This document shows positions 7,685 to 16,812 of a DNA stretch of 64,000 nucleotides, one piece after another. Position 1 is the first letter of the stretch; each line of letters opens with the position of its first letter. The notes beneath the pieces are model-generated. The model had not been told where the DNA came from and ran no database searches. It was given only the letters and a program-made list of their open reading frames with translations. The stretch spans positions 223,428-287,427 of the forward strand of contig DISZ01000005.1 in NCBI GenBank assembly GCA_002422085.1, read 5' to 3'. The stretch is from Rhodobacteraceae bacterium UBA6197 (lineage in GTDB: Bacteria > Pseudomonadota > Alphaproteobacteria > Rhodobacterales > Rhodobacteraceae). Position numbers and translations under genes: made by a program.

Positions 7685-9256
7685 GTGAAGATCGGGGCTC
7701 CGAAGGAGATTTTTGAAGGCGAGGCACGCGTGGCCATGACGCCTGACAGTGCGGTGCAGCTGCAAAAGCTGGGCCATCAGTGTTTCATCGAAACCGGGGC
7801 CGGGCTGGCCGCCGGGTTCTCGGACGCGGCCTATGCCAAAGCGGGCGTGACGGTGCTCAAGACTGCGGCGGCGCTGACCAAAGAGGTCGATGTGCTGGCC
7901 AAGGTGCGGCCCCCGGTCGAGGCCGAGGTCAAGCGGCTGGGCAAGGGGCAGACGCTGATTTCGTTCTTCTATCCTGCTCAAAACAAAGAGCTTCTTGAAA
8001 AAGCGGAAAAGACCGGCGCGACCGTCATCGCCATGGATATGGTGCCGCGGATTTCGCGCGCGCAAAAGATGGACGCGCTGTCGTCGATGGCCAATATCGC
8101 CGGCTACCGCGCGGTGATCGAGGCGGCCAACAATTTCGGCCGGTTCTTCACCGGGCAGATCACGGCGGCGGGCAAAGTGCCTCCGGCGAAGGTTCTGGTG
8201 GTGGGCGCCGGGGTGGCCGGTCTGGCCGCGACCGGCACCGCGGTCAGCCTTGGTGCGATCGTCCATGCCTTCGATGTGCGCCCCGAAGTGGCCGAACAGA
8301 TCGAATCGATGGGCGCCAATTTCGTCTATCTCGACTTTGCCGAGGCGCAGGACGGCGCCGCGACGGGCGGCTATGCCGCGCCCTCGAGCCCCGAGTTCCG
8401 CGAAGCGCAACTGGCCAAGTTCCGCGAACTGGCGCCGGAAATGGATATCGTCATCACCACCGCGCTGATCCCCGGTCGCGATGCGCCCAAGCTGTGGCTG
8501 GCCGATATGGTGGCCGCGATGAAGCCCGGCTCGGTCGTCATCGACCTTGCGGCGGAACGCGGCGGCAACTGCGATCTGACCGTTGCCGACCAGAAGGTGG
8601 TCAGCGACAATGGCGTCACGGTGGTCGGCTATACCGATTTCCCCAGCCGGATGGCGGCGCAATCCAGCACGCTTTACGCCACCAACATCCGTCACATGAT
8701 GGCGGATCTGACCCCCGGCAAGGATGGAGTCATCGTCCAGAACATGGAGGATGACGTGATCCGCGGCGCGACGGTCGCGCATGACGGGGCGATCACCTTT
8801 CCGCCGCCGCCGCCCAAGATCGCGGCAATCGCCGCCGCCAAGCCCAAGGAAAAGGCGCGCGAGTTGACGGTCGAGGAAAAGCGCGCCAACGAAGTCGCGC
8901 TGTTCAAGAAACAGACCACCTCGCAGGTGACGCTTCTGGGGGTCGCCACGCTTTTGCTGCTGGTGGTCGGGGCGTTCGCGCCCGAAAGCTTCATGAGCCA
9001 CCTGATCGTCTTTGCGCTGGCGTGTTTTGTCGGCTTCCAGGTGATCTGGAACGTCAGCCACAGCCTGCACACGCCGCTGATGGCGGTGACCAATGCGATC
9101 TCGGGGATCATCATTCTGGGCGCGCTGCTACAGGTGGGCTCGGGGTCGTGGCTGGTGGTCTTGCTGGCGGCGATTTCGGTGCTGATCGCTTCGATCAACA
9201 TCGTCGGCGGTTTCCTTGTCACCCGGCGGATGCTCGCCATGTTCCAGAAATCGTAA
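7685..9256 (+). CDS. pntA: NAD(P) transhydrogenase subunit alpha
   Basis: Alpha subunit of the proton-translocating transhydrogenase, which couples hydride transfer from NADH to NADP+ with proton movement across the inner membrane. The 523-residue protein is the fused form: an NAD-binding domain I (N-terminal MKIGAPKEIFEGEARVAMTP, Rossmann motif VVGAGVAGLAATG near residue 173, RQD-loop-type region before it) followed by a linker and four hydrophobic segments from about residue 415. Many alphaproteobacteria split this into pntAA and pntAB, so the fused form is notable but normal. Start is GTG at 7685 after GAGGGGGAG. pntB follows after 15 bases. Confidence 0.95.
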   Translation: MKIGAPKEIFEGEARVAMTPDSAVQLQKLGHQCFIETGAGLAAGFSDAAYAKAGVTVLKTAAALTKEVDVLAKVRPPVEAEVKRLGKGQTLISFFYPAQNKELLEKAEKTGATVIAMDMVPRISRAQKMDALSSMANIAGYRAVIEAANNFGRFFTGQITAAGKVPPAKVLVVGAGVAGLAATGTAVSLGAIVHAFDVRPEVAEQIESMGANFVYLDFAEAQDGAATGGYAAPSSPEFREAQLAKFRELAPEMDIVITTALIPGRDAPKLWLADMVAAMKPGSVVIDLAAERGGNCDLTVADQKVVSDNGVTVVGYTDFPSRMAAQSSTLYATNIRHMMADLTPGKDGVIVQNMEDDVIRGATVAHDGAITFPPPPPKIAAIAAAKPKEKARELTVEEKRANEVALFKKQTTSQVTLLGVATLLLLVVGAFAPESFMSHLIVFALACFVGFQVIWNVSHSLHTPLMAVTNAISGIIILGALLQVGSGSWLVVLLAAISVLIASINIVGGFLVTRRMLAMFQKS

Positions 9257-9271
9257 GGGGAGGGTGACGCA

Positions 9272-10726
9272 ATGACGATTGGTATCGTAGCGGCGGCCTA
9301 TATCGCGGCGGCAGTTCTGTTCATCCTCAGCCTTGGCGGCCTCTCGGGGCAGGAAAGCGCGAAACGCGCGGTCTGGTATGGCATCGTCGGCATGGGGCTG
9401 GCGGTCGTGGCCACGGTCTTTGGCCCCGGCATCGGCAACTGGTTCATCATCTTGCTGATGATCGCCGGTGGCGCGGTGATGGGGTGGTATGTGGCCTCGC
9501 GCGTGCAGATGACGGAAATGCCGCAACTGGTCGCGGCCTTGCACAGCTTTGTCGGTCTGGCGGCGGTTTTCATCGGCTACAACGCCGATCTGGAACTGGG
9601 CCGGATCATCGCGCTGCGCGAGGCGGCCACGCCCGAGGCGGCAGACGCGCTGAATGCGCTGGCGGGCTTTGCGGCAAAGCTGGCGCACAAGACCGCGGTC
9701 GAGATTTCGATCCTCAAGGTCGAAGTGTTCCTTGGCGTCTTCATCGGTGCGGTGACGTTCACCGGCTCGGTGGTGGCGTTCGGCAAGCTGGCGGGCAAGG
9801 TTGACGGCAAGGCGAAAAAGCTGCCCGGCGGGCATTTGCTGAACGCGGCGGCGGCGATCGTCTCGGTGATCTTGCTGGTGATGTTCGTGCAGGGCGCGGG
9901 GCTTTGGACGCTGGTGCTGATGACGCTTCTGGCGTTCTTCATCGGCTACCATCTGATCATGGGCATCGGCGGGGCCGACATGCCGGTGGTGGTGTCGATG
10001 CTGAACAGCTACTCGGGCTGGGCGGCGGCGGCGATCGGCTTTACGCTGGGCAACGATCTGCTGATCGTCACCGGCGCGCTGGTCGGCTCGTCGGGTGCGA
10101 TCCTGAGCTATATCATGTGCAAGGCGATGAACCGCAGCTTTGTCTCGGTGATCCTTGGCGGCTTTGGCAATACCGCGGGGCCGGCGATGGCGATCGAGGG
10201 CGAACAGATCGCGATCGACGCCGAAGGCGTGGCGGCGGCGCTGAATGATGCGGATTCGGTCATCATCATCCCGGGCTATGGCATGGCGGTGGCGCAGGCG
10301 CAGCAGTCGGTGTCCGAACTGACGCGCAAGCTGCGCGCCAAGGGCAAGAACGTGCGCTTTGCGATTCACCCGGTCGCGGGCCGTCTGCCCGGCCATATGA
10401 ACGTGCTGCTGGCCGAGGCGAAGGTGCCCTATGACATCGTGATGGAGATGGACGAGATCAACGAGGACTTTCCCTCGACGGATGTGACCATCGTCATCGG
10501 CTCGAACGACATCGTGAACCCGGCCGCGCAAGAAGACCCGGGCAGCCCGATCGCCGGCATGCCGGTGCTGGAATGCTGGAAGGCGAAACAGGTGTTCGTC
10601 AGCAAACGCGGGCAGGGCACGGGCTATTCCGGTATTGAGAACCCCTTGTTCTACAAGGAAAACACCCGGATGTTCTATGGCGATGCGAAAAAGTCTCTGG
10701 ATGCGCTTTTGCCGATGATCGACTAG
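9272..10726 (+). CDS. pntB: NAD(P) transhydrogenase subunit beta
   Basis: Beta subunit of the transhydrogenase: about nine membrane helices (residues 1-260) forming the proton channel, then the soluble NADP(H)-binding domain III. Diagnostic blocks are GYHLIMGIGGADMPVVVSML with the channel segment, IIPGYGMAVAQAQ as the NADP-binding glycine motif, HPVAGRLPGHMNVLLAEA, and IVIGSNDIVNPAA near the C-terminus. The 484-residue length matches the family. It ends 32 bases before a strong terminator hairpin, so the pntAB unit stops here. Confidence 0.96.
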   Translation: MTIGIVAAAYIAAAVLFILSLGGLSGQESAKRAVWYGIVGMGLAVVATVFGPGIGNWFIILLMIAGGAVMGWYVASRVQMTEMPQLVAALHSFVGLAAVFIGYNADLELGRIIALREAATPEAADALNALAGFAAKLAHKTAVEISILKVEVFLGVFIGAVTFTGSVVAFGKLAGKVDGKAKKLPGGHLLNAAAAIVSVILLVMFVQGAGLWTLVLMTLLAFFIGYHLIMGIGGADMPVVVSMLNSYSGWAAAAIGFTLGNDLLIVTGALVGSSGAILSYIMCKAMNRSFVSVILGGFGNTAGPAMAIEGEQIAIDAEGVAAALNDADSVIIIPGYGMAVAQAQQSVSELTRKLRAKGKNVRFAIHPVAGRLPGHMNVLLAEAKVPYDIVMEMDEINEDFPSTDVTIVIGSNDIVNPAAQEDPGSPIAGMPVLECWKAKQVFVSKRGQGTGYSGIENPLFYKENTRMFYGDAKKSLDALLPMID

Positions 10727-10758
10727 ATCAGTTGCCACGATCCTGGTTTCAAGACCTG

Positions 10759-10786
10759 GGCCCCGCCGGTATCGGCGGGGCCTTCT
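10759..10786 (+). terminator. Rho-independent terminator after pntB
   Basis: A perfect 10-bp stem GGCCCCGCCG/CGGCGGGGCC with a four-base loop, followed by TTCTT, 32 bases past the pntB stop. The T-tract is short but the stem is very stable. The remainder of the 304-base gap to 11030 shows nothing recognisable. Confidence 0.8.
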
Positions 10787-11030
10787 TGCGCCCAAGACCT
10801 CGGCTGTCTGCGTCCGAAACGGCCGTCGCGCACAGGCTTGACCGCAGCGGTTTTCGGCAGCCTCCATGTTGCCACCACCGCGTCCGCGCTGTGACATTTC
10901 CGCCCGGTATGCCGATGTATTCTGGCAAGCCCTTGTCTTCAGGCTGCTTTTTGCGCCTCGACTCGGTCTAATTGCGCTGCCGGTGCCGTTTGCCCATCCC
11001 GGCAAGGACCATTGACCATAGGACCACCCG

Positions 11031-12314
11031 ATGAGCCCGACTGCCGATCACCCGCTGCGCTATGCGCTTGTGAATGAACTTCATGCCCGGCCGTTTCCGC
11101 AGCTTGGGGTGCCAAGCCATGCGGTTTATCTGGCGATCAAAGAGCCCGCGGACGCGGCCAACCGGAATCGGGCGGCAGATCTGGCGCATCTGAACGCCTT
11201 GCTGATGCGCCATGGCGCGGCGCAACCGCAGCCGGGTGCCAGCCACTACGCCGGAGTGATCGGCAAACATGCCCTGAAATGGGAAAGCCACACCGAATTT
11301 ACCACTTATCTGGCCTTTGCTCCGGGGCTTTCGAAGCGGCCCTTCGACCCCGCCGAGGCCGAAATCTTTCGTGACGACTGGGTCGCGGCGGCGCCCGGCA
11401 AGCGGCTGGCGGCGGTCAGCATCCGCGTTGAGGCTCTGCCCGAAAACCCCGACGACATCAATCCGCAGCTTGCGGAATGGTTCGTGCCCGAAAGCCTGGT
11501 TTGCGCCTGGGTGCTGGAGGGGGCCGCGGTGATCGCGGGGGATTTCCGCATTGATCCGACCGGGCAGATGCGCTTTGCGGTATTCGTGCGGCCGGGCACC
11601 GGGCCGGGCCGGGTCGGGCGGATCGTGCAACGGATCTGCGAGATCGAGACCTACCGCGCGATGTCGATGCTGGGCCTGGGCCGCGCGCGCGCCCTGACGC
11701 AGCGATTGAACGCGCTGGACCCGCAGTTGTCGGCACTGGTTGCCGGGATGACAAACGAGGCACGCCCCGCCGAAGGAACCTTGCGCGAATTGCTGCGGGT
11801 GTCTTCGGAACTGGAGACCCTGGCGGTGCAGAACTCGTTTCGCTTCGGCGCCACCGGGGCCTACGAGGCGATCGTGACCCAGCGTGTCGAGGTGCTGCGC
11901 GAAAGCCGGTTCGAAGGCAAGCAGAAGTTTTCCGAATTCATGATGCGGCGCTATGATCCGGCGATGCGGACGGTGAAATCGGCCGAGGCGCGGCTGAATA
12001 CCATGCTGGAACGCGCCGCGCGGGCGGGCGAGTTGCTGCGCACGCTGGTCGATGTGGAACGCTCGGCGCAAAACCAGCTTGTGCTGGAAAGCATGGACAA
12101 GCGGGCCGATCTGCAACTGCGCTTGCAACATACCGTTGAGGGGCTTTCGGTCGTCGCGATCAGCTATTACGCGGTCTCTCTGGCGGGCTATCTTGCCTAT
12201 CCTGTGGGCAAGGCGCTGGGCATCAGCAAAGAGATGATGACCGCGGGGCTGACGCCTGCGGTGATCCTGGCGGTCTGGCTGATGGTGCGCCGAATCCGGC
12301 GCGGCTTTCACTAG
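11031..12314 (+). CDS. DUF3422 family membrane-anchored protein
   Basis: A 427-residue member of the DUF3422 family, conserved in proteobacteria with no established function. Seen: the N-terminal signature HPLRYALVNELHARPFP, the KWESHTEFTTYLAF block near residue 83, a long helical and coiled-coil-like middle (about 225-360), and two hydrophobic segments near the C-terminus (about 370-390 and 400-418) ending in a basic tail RRIRRGFH, which suggests a tail-anchored inner-membrane protein facing the cytosol. It stands alone after the pnt terminator. Function cannot be inferred from its neighbours. Confidence 0.85.
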   Translation: MSPTADHPLRYALVNELHARPFPQLGVPSHAVYLAIKEPADAANRNRAADLAHLNALLMRHGAAQPQPGASHYAGVIGKHALKWESHTEFTTYLAFAPGLSKRPFDPAEAEIFRDDWVAAAPGKRLAAVSIRVEALPENPDDINPQLAEWFVPESLVCAWVLEGAAVIAGDFRIDPTGQMRFAVFVRPGTGPGRVGRIVQRICEIETYRAMSMLGLGRARALTQRLNALDPQLSALVAGMTNEARPAEGTLRELLRVSSELETLAVQNSFRFGATGAYEAIVTQRVEVLRESRFEGKQKFSEFMMRRYDPAMRTVKSAEARLNTMLERAARAGELLRTLVDVERSAQNQLVLESMDKRADLQLRLQHTVEGLSVVAISYYAVSLAGYLAYPVGKALGISKEMMTAGLTPAVILAVWLMVRRIRRGFH

Positions 12315-12414
12315 GCGGGCGCGTCATCATTTCGGCAAAACAGCATGTTACGGCGCAAAGTCAATATGGAATACCGCGTCGGATCTGGCGCTTTGGCGAC
12401 GGCGGAATCTATCA

Positions 12415-12449
12415 CCGGATCAGCCGTTCTGGTCAGGACCCTGATCCGG
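12415..12449. repeat. 9-bp inverted repeat downstream of the DUF3422 gene
   Basis: CCGGATCAG (12415-12423) and CTGATCCGG (12441-12449) form a perfect inverted repeat with a 17-base spacer, 100 bases after the DUF3422 stop. No T-run follows. It could be a weak transcript end or an edge of the decayed mobile DNA that begins here. Between 12315 and 12724 no gene is recognised. Confidence 0.4.
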
Positions 12450-12724
12450 ACACCACCGTCAGACTGTCACCCTGAAGGCGGCGACGTCAGCGCAGGGGCG
12501 CCCAAAAGCCCGCGACCGGCGCTGACGGACGGGCTGGCCGAAGCGTGAAAGCCACAGCTTTGGCGATCCGGGCGACAACCCGTGGCGCGGCGACTTCGCT
12601 GAAACCTGCAGTCGCACGAGCCTGCCCGGCGCCGCCCGCCGGGGCCGCTGGGCACCAAGCCTTGCCGGGTGCGCAACTGGCCACCTGTCCAGCGCGGGCG
12701 CCACGCCCATCAGCGGCGCGGTGC

Positions 12725-12986
12725 TGGCCTTCGATGGCGGACTTGATACTTGATCCGATCACCCGAGAGCTTGTCTTGCACGCGCAGGACCAGCGTCTTG
12801 AGCCCGCCGCACCGCGTTCATCGGCTTGCGCCCCGCGCGCGATTTCCGGCCCCCAACCGGCTTGCGCCTTACCCGCGCCAGAACCGCACGAAAATCCTCG
12901 CACGGCACGACGGGATTGATCTCGACCAGAGGTGCCTTCTTCGCAGCAAGGCTTGCCTGACGATCTGAAAGATCAAGGATACCCAA
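12725..12986 (-). pseudogene. IS5-family transposase N-terminal remnant
   Basis: On the minus strand from ATG 12986 the frame reads MGILDLSDRQASLAAKKAPL and continues to a GRKSRAGRKPM block, which matches the N-terminal domain of IS5-group transposases. A frameshift near 12800 moves the homology to another frame, where LKTLVLRVQDKLSGDRIKYQ corresponds to the family's conserved LVL..LYNLSDDQIEYQ segment. The DDE catalytic part is absent, so this is an inactive fragment of about a third of a gene or less. No terminal repeats could be placed. Confidence 0.7.
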
Positions 12987-13152
12987 CTGTAGCCTGACTG
13001 CCGACCGTCAAATCACAATGGCCCGAAACGCACCCCGTCTGCGGTTTTCGTGCAATGTTGTGAGGGGTTTGCAAGACTGGCGATCCGGGCGGAGGAGGGA
13101 TGGTCCGCATCCGGCTGCAAAGTCCGCGCGTGGATGCGCCTGCACCCGCGGG

Positions 13153-13869
13153 TCAGTCGTTTTCCATCTTTTCCATGAACTTGCGCAGGTTTTCGGCTGT
13201 GCACGCCTTGCCGGTCAAGCTTGGGAGGCCTTCGGCAGTCATGCGTTGCGCGATGGCCGGATAGCTTAACCCGTCATTGCGAAGCCTGCGGGCGCGGCCA
13301 AGACCCGCTTCGGCGCGGGCGGCCTTGTGTTCCATCCATTCGTGCTGCCTCTGGCGCCAATCCGTGAAATGCGCCTGTGGGTCGAACGTCTTGCCATCTA
13401 TCGGCATCGCTTCTGGCGGGATCGGTTCGGTGCGAATGCCGGTGCGCTTCATCCAGTCGTTTAGAAAGCCGAGGCGGCGCCAGCCCTGCACCTCCCGGAA
13501 ATCGACATAGAGCAGCACGGCGCCGTTGGCGCGGCACAATCGTTCCACCTTTGCCAATGGCACTAGAATGATGTCGGTGCCACGATCCGGCTCCAGTTCC
13601 AGAAGGGCCTCTTCATGGATCAGCCGATAGGCTTCCGCCTTGGCGCATGCCCGGATCGCCAGCAACCAATAGCGGATCGTCCGGCTCAGCTTTGCGGCCT
13701 CGTCAATGTCGGGCGGCAAGGCTGCAAACCCTGCCCATGGTACCGGAAGCGTCCAGTAGAATCCGATGGCGGGTTTGGTCAGGTCGATTGCCTTGCGGTT
13801 GGCGGGATGCGGAAAATTCCGAGCACGTCGCACGGGGTCCGCCCGTTTCTCATAGTGCGAATATCCCAT
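13153..13869 (-). CDS. recombinase-like protein without an evident catalytic serine
   Basis: A 238-residue protein from ATG 13869. The C-terminal segment GRARRLRNDGLSYPAIAQRM...GLPSLTGKACTAENLRKFMEK resembles the helix-turn-helix and tail found after the catalytic domain of large serine recombinases and resolvase-like proteins. The N-terminal part (KPAIGFYWTLPVPWAGF, then ILVPLAKVERLCRANGAVLL) looks like a diverged resolvase fold, but the usual Y-x-R-x-S motif with the nucleophilic serine is not seen. No good ribosome-binding site precedes the chosen start, and the frame is open 26 codons further up, overlapping the divergent gene. A degenerate or repurposed recombinase is likely; function is uncertain. 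Confidence 0.5.
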   Translation of the reverse strand: MGYSHYEKRADPVRRARNFPHPANRKAIDLTKPAIGFYWTLPVPWAGFAALPPDIDEAAKLSRTIRYWLLAIRACAKAEAYRLIHEEALLELEPDRGTDIILVPLAKVERLCRANGAVLLYVDFREVQGWRRLGFLNDWMKRTGIRTEPIPPEAMPIDGKTFDPQAHFTDWRQRQHEWMEHKAARAEAGLGRARRLRNDGLSYPAIAQRMTAEGLPSLTGKACTAENLRKFMEKMEND

Positions 13870-13883
13870 CAAAGGAGAACGAG

Positions 13884-15664
13884 ATGAAAGAGGCAATTGC
13901 CTTCCTGCGCTGGCGGCACTGTTGCCCGGCGTGACCCGCGCCGCCATTGAGTCCGGTGCGATGCTGCGTGCCGAGTTTCACCGTGTTGGCGGGCCGCGCG
14001 GTTCCGGCGCGCACGCCGATGTTGACCGCGCGCTTGAAGTGTTGCTGAAAGCCCGGCTGCAAGCCCTTCATCCTTGCCGCTGGAACGGCGAAGAGACGCG
14101 CAGCGATGCCATTGATGGCCGCGAAATCCGGGTAGTGGACCCCAATGATGGCACCAGAGAATTCTTGCATGGCCTGCGCGGTTCGGCGATCTCGATGGCC
14201 CTGTTGCGCGACCGCAAGCCGGTGTTGGGGGTGGTTTTTGCCCCGGTCGCACTGGACGACCATGGCGATCTGATCGTTTGGGCCGAGGGCGCGCGATTGG
14301 CGCGTAGCGGCGAGCCGGAGATGCGGACCGACGCCGCCGCGCCCGGTATTCTGGCGCTCAACGCCAACGCCGCCGATTACGCGGATCACAATTGTCGCAC
14401 CATGCGCGGTTTTCGCGTGCGCGCCTTGCCAGGCCCGGCCTACGTCTGGCCCTTGCGGCGGTGGGAGATGTTGATGTCGCCGCAAGCCTGATACGAAGTG
14501 TGGCGCCTTGGAATTTCGCGGGCGGCCATGCGCTGCTGATTGGGGCGGGGGGCAAGATCGTGGATCGCAAAGGCAAACCCGTCGAGTACCACGCGCTGTC
14601 GTTCGACGGTGTCATCGGTGGCCGCCGGAAGGGTGTCGACGCGTTGTTGGCAAATGCGCCAAGTGCCGGGGCCGCCGTCGCCCGGCGGCCTGCCACGCCT
14701 TCGCGCCGCACGCCATTGGCAAGCCAACTGGCCCGCGCGCAGGTCTGCCTGCTTGGGCAACTCGCCGGGGATGCCTTGGGGTCTGCAGTCGAGTTTCGCA
14801 CTGAAGCGGGCATTGCCTGCCGCCATCCGGATGGCGTGACGCGTCTTGCCGATGGTGGCCATTGGAACCTGATTGCAGGCCAGCCGACCGATGACAGCGA
14901 ATTGGCGCTCGCTCTGGCGCGTGGCGTGGTGGCGGAAACGGGCTTCGACGCCAGAGCGGTGTCAGCGGCCTATGTGTCCTGGTGGCAGTCCGGCCCGTTC
15001 GACATCGGCGGCACCATTTCCGGCGGTATCGCGGCGCTTGCGGCGGGGCGCATGGCCAGCTCTGACAGCCGGTCGGACGGCGCCCTGATGCGGGTCAACC
15101 CGCTGGGTATCTTTGCCAAGGGCGACCCGGCGCTCGCGGCGCGACTGGCAGAAAAAGATGCCGCTCTGACCCATCCGCATCCGGTCTGCCGCGCGGCCAG
15201 CGCCGCCTATACGGCGGCAATCTCTGTGGGTATCGCCTGTGGTGGACCGGAAAAGATGTGGGCTGCGGGCCCACGCCCATGCCGGTTCGGGCCCTGATGC
15301 CGACGCCGTTCGCCAGCGCCTGCTGGCGCCACGACACGCCAGACCCGGCGACTATCAAAACCAGATGGGCTGGGTGCTGACCGCGCTGCACAATGCGTTC
15401 TACTGCTTGATGCGCGGCACCGACCTTGCCGAGGCGGTCAGTGCGACTGTGGGGTGTGGCGGTGACACTGACACCAATGCGACAATCTGCGCCGCGCCAC
15501 TGGGCGCAGCGCAGGGCCGCGAGGCGGTTCCGCTGCAATGGCGCAACGCGGTTCCGAGCTGCCATCCGGTCGATCGGCCCGATGTCCAGCATCCGCGTCC
15601 GACCCTGTATTGGCCCGACGACGCCCTTGATCTGGCTGACTCGCTGCTTGTTGCGGCTCGCTGA
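13884..15664 (+). pseudogene. inositol-monophosphatase/ADP-ribosylglycohydrolase fusion, three frameshifts
   Basis: One gene of about 590 codons is readable over three frames. After AAAGGAG and ATG 13884 the frame slips near 13901 (one C missing), near 14443 (one C missing in TACGTC) and near 15267 (one G extra). The first half is an inositol-phosphatase-family domain: VVDPNDGTREFLHGLRG carries the metal-binding DP.DGT motif, and NFAGGHALLIGAGGKIVD the C-terminal motif. The second half is an ADP-ribosylglycohydrolase (DraG-like) domain: LLGQLAGDALGSAVEF, PTDDSELALALARG and the metal-binding GGDTDTNA. No stop codons occur apart from those the shifts create, so decay is recent or the indels are sequencing errors. 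The fusion would couple removal of a phosphate and an ADP-ribose-type group. Confidence 0.75.
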
Positions 15665-16099
15665 CGTGATTGGCGTGGGGCTGGGCTCGTGATCGCGAAA
15701 TCCCGAAAGGAAGCGATCTTGTGGGGTGTTGAACGGCTGGAGGACCAACAATGGGCGCACCTGCAAATCAGGCTCGATGGCCCTGTTGACGTCTGCGTTC
15801 TTGCCGCTCATCAGACTCACCGTGGCGATCAACCTTGCCATGGTGGTTTCCTTGCGCGAGTTTTCGCGCCCGTTTGATGGCGTGGCGACGACGCGCCCGT
15901 TGGCGCGCTACCGGGACACAACCGGCAGAATTGCAGCGGGTTGAAGGGTTCGAACACAGCCGATCGCGGTTTTCCGGGGCAGGTGCAACGCCGCGACGAT
16001 TGTGCTGCCACGGACCCGGCGGGATACATCGAGGGTGCGTCTTGCGAGATGATTCAGTATTGCCTCCAGCCGGTTGACTTGCCGGCGCGGGCAAAGAGC
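15665..16099. other. non-coding or decayed stretch, no gene recognised
   Basis: No open frame here resembles a known protein. Minus-strand frames are Arg/Pro-rich and continue out of the IS256-type remnant on the right. This is probably scrambled insertion-sequence debris joined to the broken fusion gene. Confidence 0.5.
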
Positions 16100-16470
16100 A
16101 ACCCTTTCATCGACCTGCTTGCACCGCGTGAACACCGTGCCTTTCGAGATACCGCGCAATCGCATGGCTTGCACCAGCCCGTCGATGCTTCGGGTCGAGA
16201 CGCCGCCCATCCAGACGTTCTGACTGGGGTCTTGCGGGTCTCGAGAACGCCAGGGAAATAACGGCTCTGCCGCCTCTTCGGCACCTTCAGATCCAGCGTT
16301 CCCAGTCGGGTGCCGAGAGCGCGGTCCCGCCCGCCTTTGCGCTGCGCCACGCGCGGCTTGGCGCCGATCAGGCCGCCGGCATCGCTCACCATCATCAGCC
16401 GCAGAACAGCTTTTGCAATCGCGCGCGACAGGTCGCCCTGAGCGTGCCTTTGCAGACGTCCGGCAAGGCC
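16100..16470 (-). pseudogene. IS256-family (mutator-type) transposase remnant
   Basis: On the minus strand one frame gives LGTRLGTLDLKVPKRRQSRY followed by FPGVLETR, and, after a frameshift near 16230, a second frame gives GGVSTRSIDGLVQAM and GISKGTVFTRCKQVDERV. Together they match the N-terminal third of IS256-type transposases, where the pattern is T..G...L.IPK.R...YFP.FLE.R and then GVSTR.VD.L...G..GISKS.VS.....DE. The catalytic DDE region is missing. The upstream end of the fragment is duplicated at 36374-36580. Confidence 0.75.
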
Positions 16471-16530
16471 CATATTGGTCTTGGGCGTCGGGGGACCCGG
16501 GTGGTGTGTGGGTGACGTGCCGCCCCCCCT
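16323..16530. repeat. dispersed repeat, copy A (partner 36374-36580)
   Basis: About 200 bases here are closely similar to 36374-36580 in the same orientation, most strongly over 16388-16440, where both read GCCGCAGAACAGCTTTTGCA followed by ATCGCGCGCGAC. Both copies cover the start of an IS256-type reading frame and the GC-rich sequence upstream of it. The two copies flank the whole catabolic island. Confidence 0.8.
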
Positions 16531-16812
16531 CGACCCCACGCCTCGATGGCCACCCATGGTCGGACCGGCCGCGCCGACGACATTTCGCTACGTCCTCGGA
16601 GGCCACCCGTAGCAGCGCGCCGGGCGCTTGCGCAATCTGACAATACCGCGCCGGTGCGCTTGCCGCATCCGAAACCGACCCCTGTCAAATCCAGCGACAC
16701 TCGCCACGGATGAGGCGCCAGCGGGGGGCCGGAGAGACAGAAGAACATCGCTTCGGGCCGACTTTCGTGACCGATCCGAAGTTCAAAAGACGCAGTGGTC
16801 GAGAGGAGATCC

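Noticed and set aside
9128..11005. 625-residue open frame on the minus strand, and similar long frames at 3895-5349, 6037-7662 and 38202-39947
   Set aside because: They lie opposite clearly identified genes, have His/Arg/Gln-rich low-information sequence, and are shadows caused by high GC third positions.
12679..12756. Possible C-terminus of a short-chain dehydrogenase (ISGAVLAFDGGLDT)
   Set aside because: The match is a short common motif, no Rossmann fold or active site precedes it, and it overlaps the IS5 remnant.
15940..15975. GGGTTCGAAC as a tRNA T-arm
   Set aside because: No acceptor stem, D-arm or anticodon arm can be folded around it on either strand.
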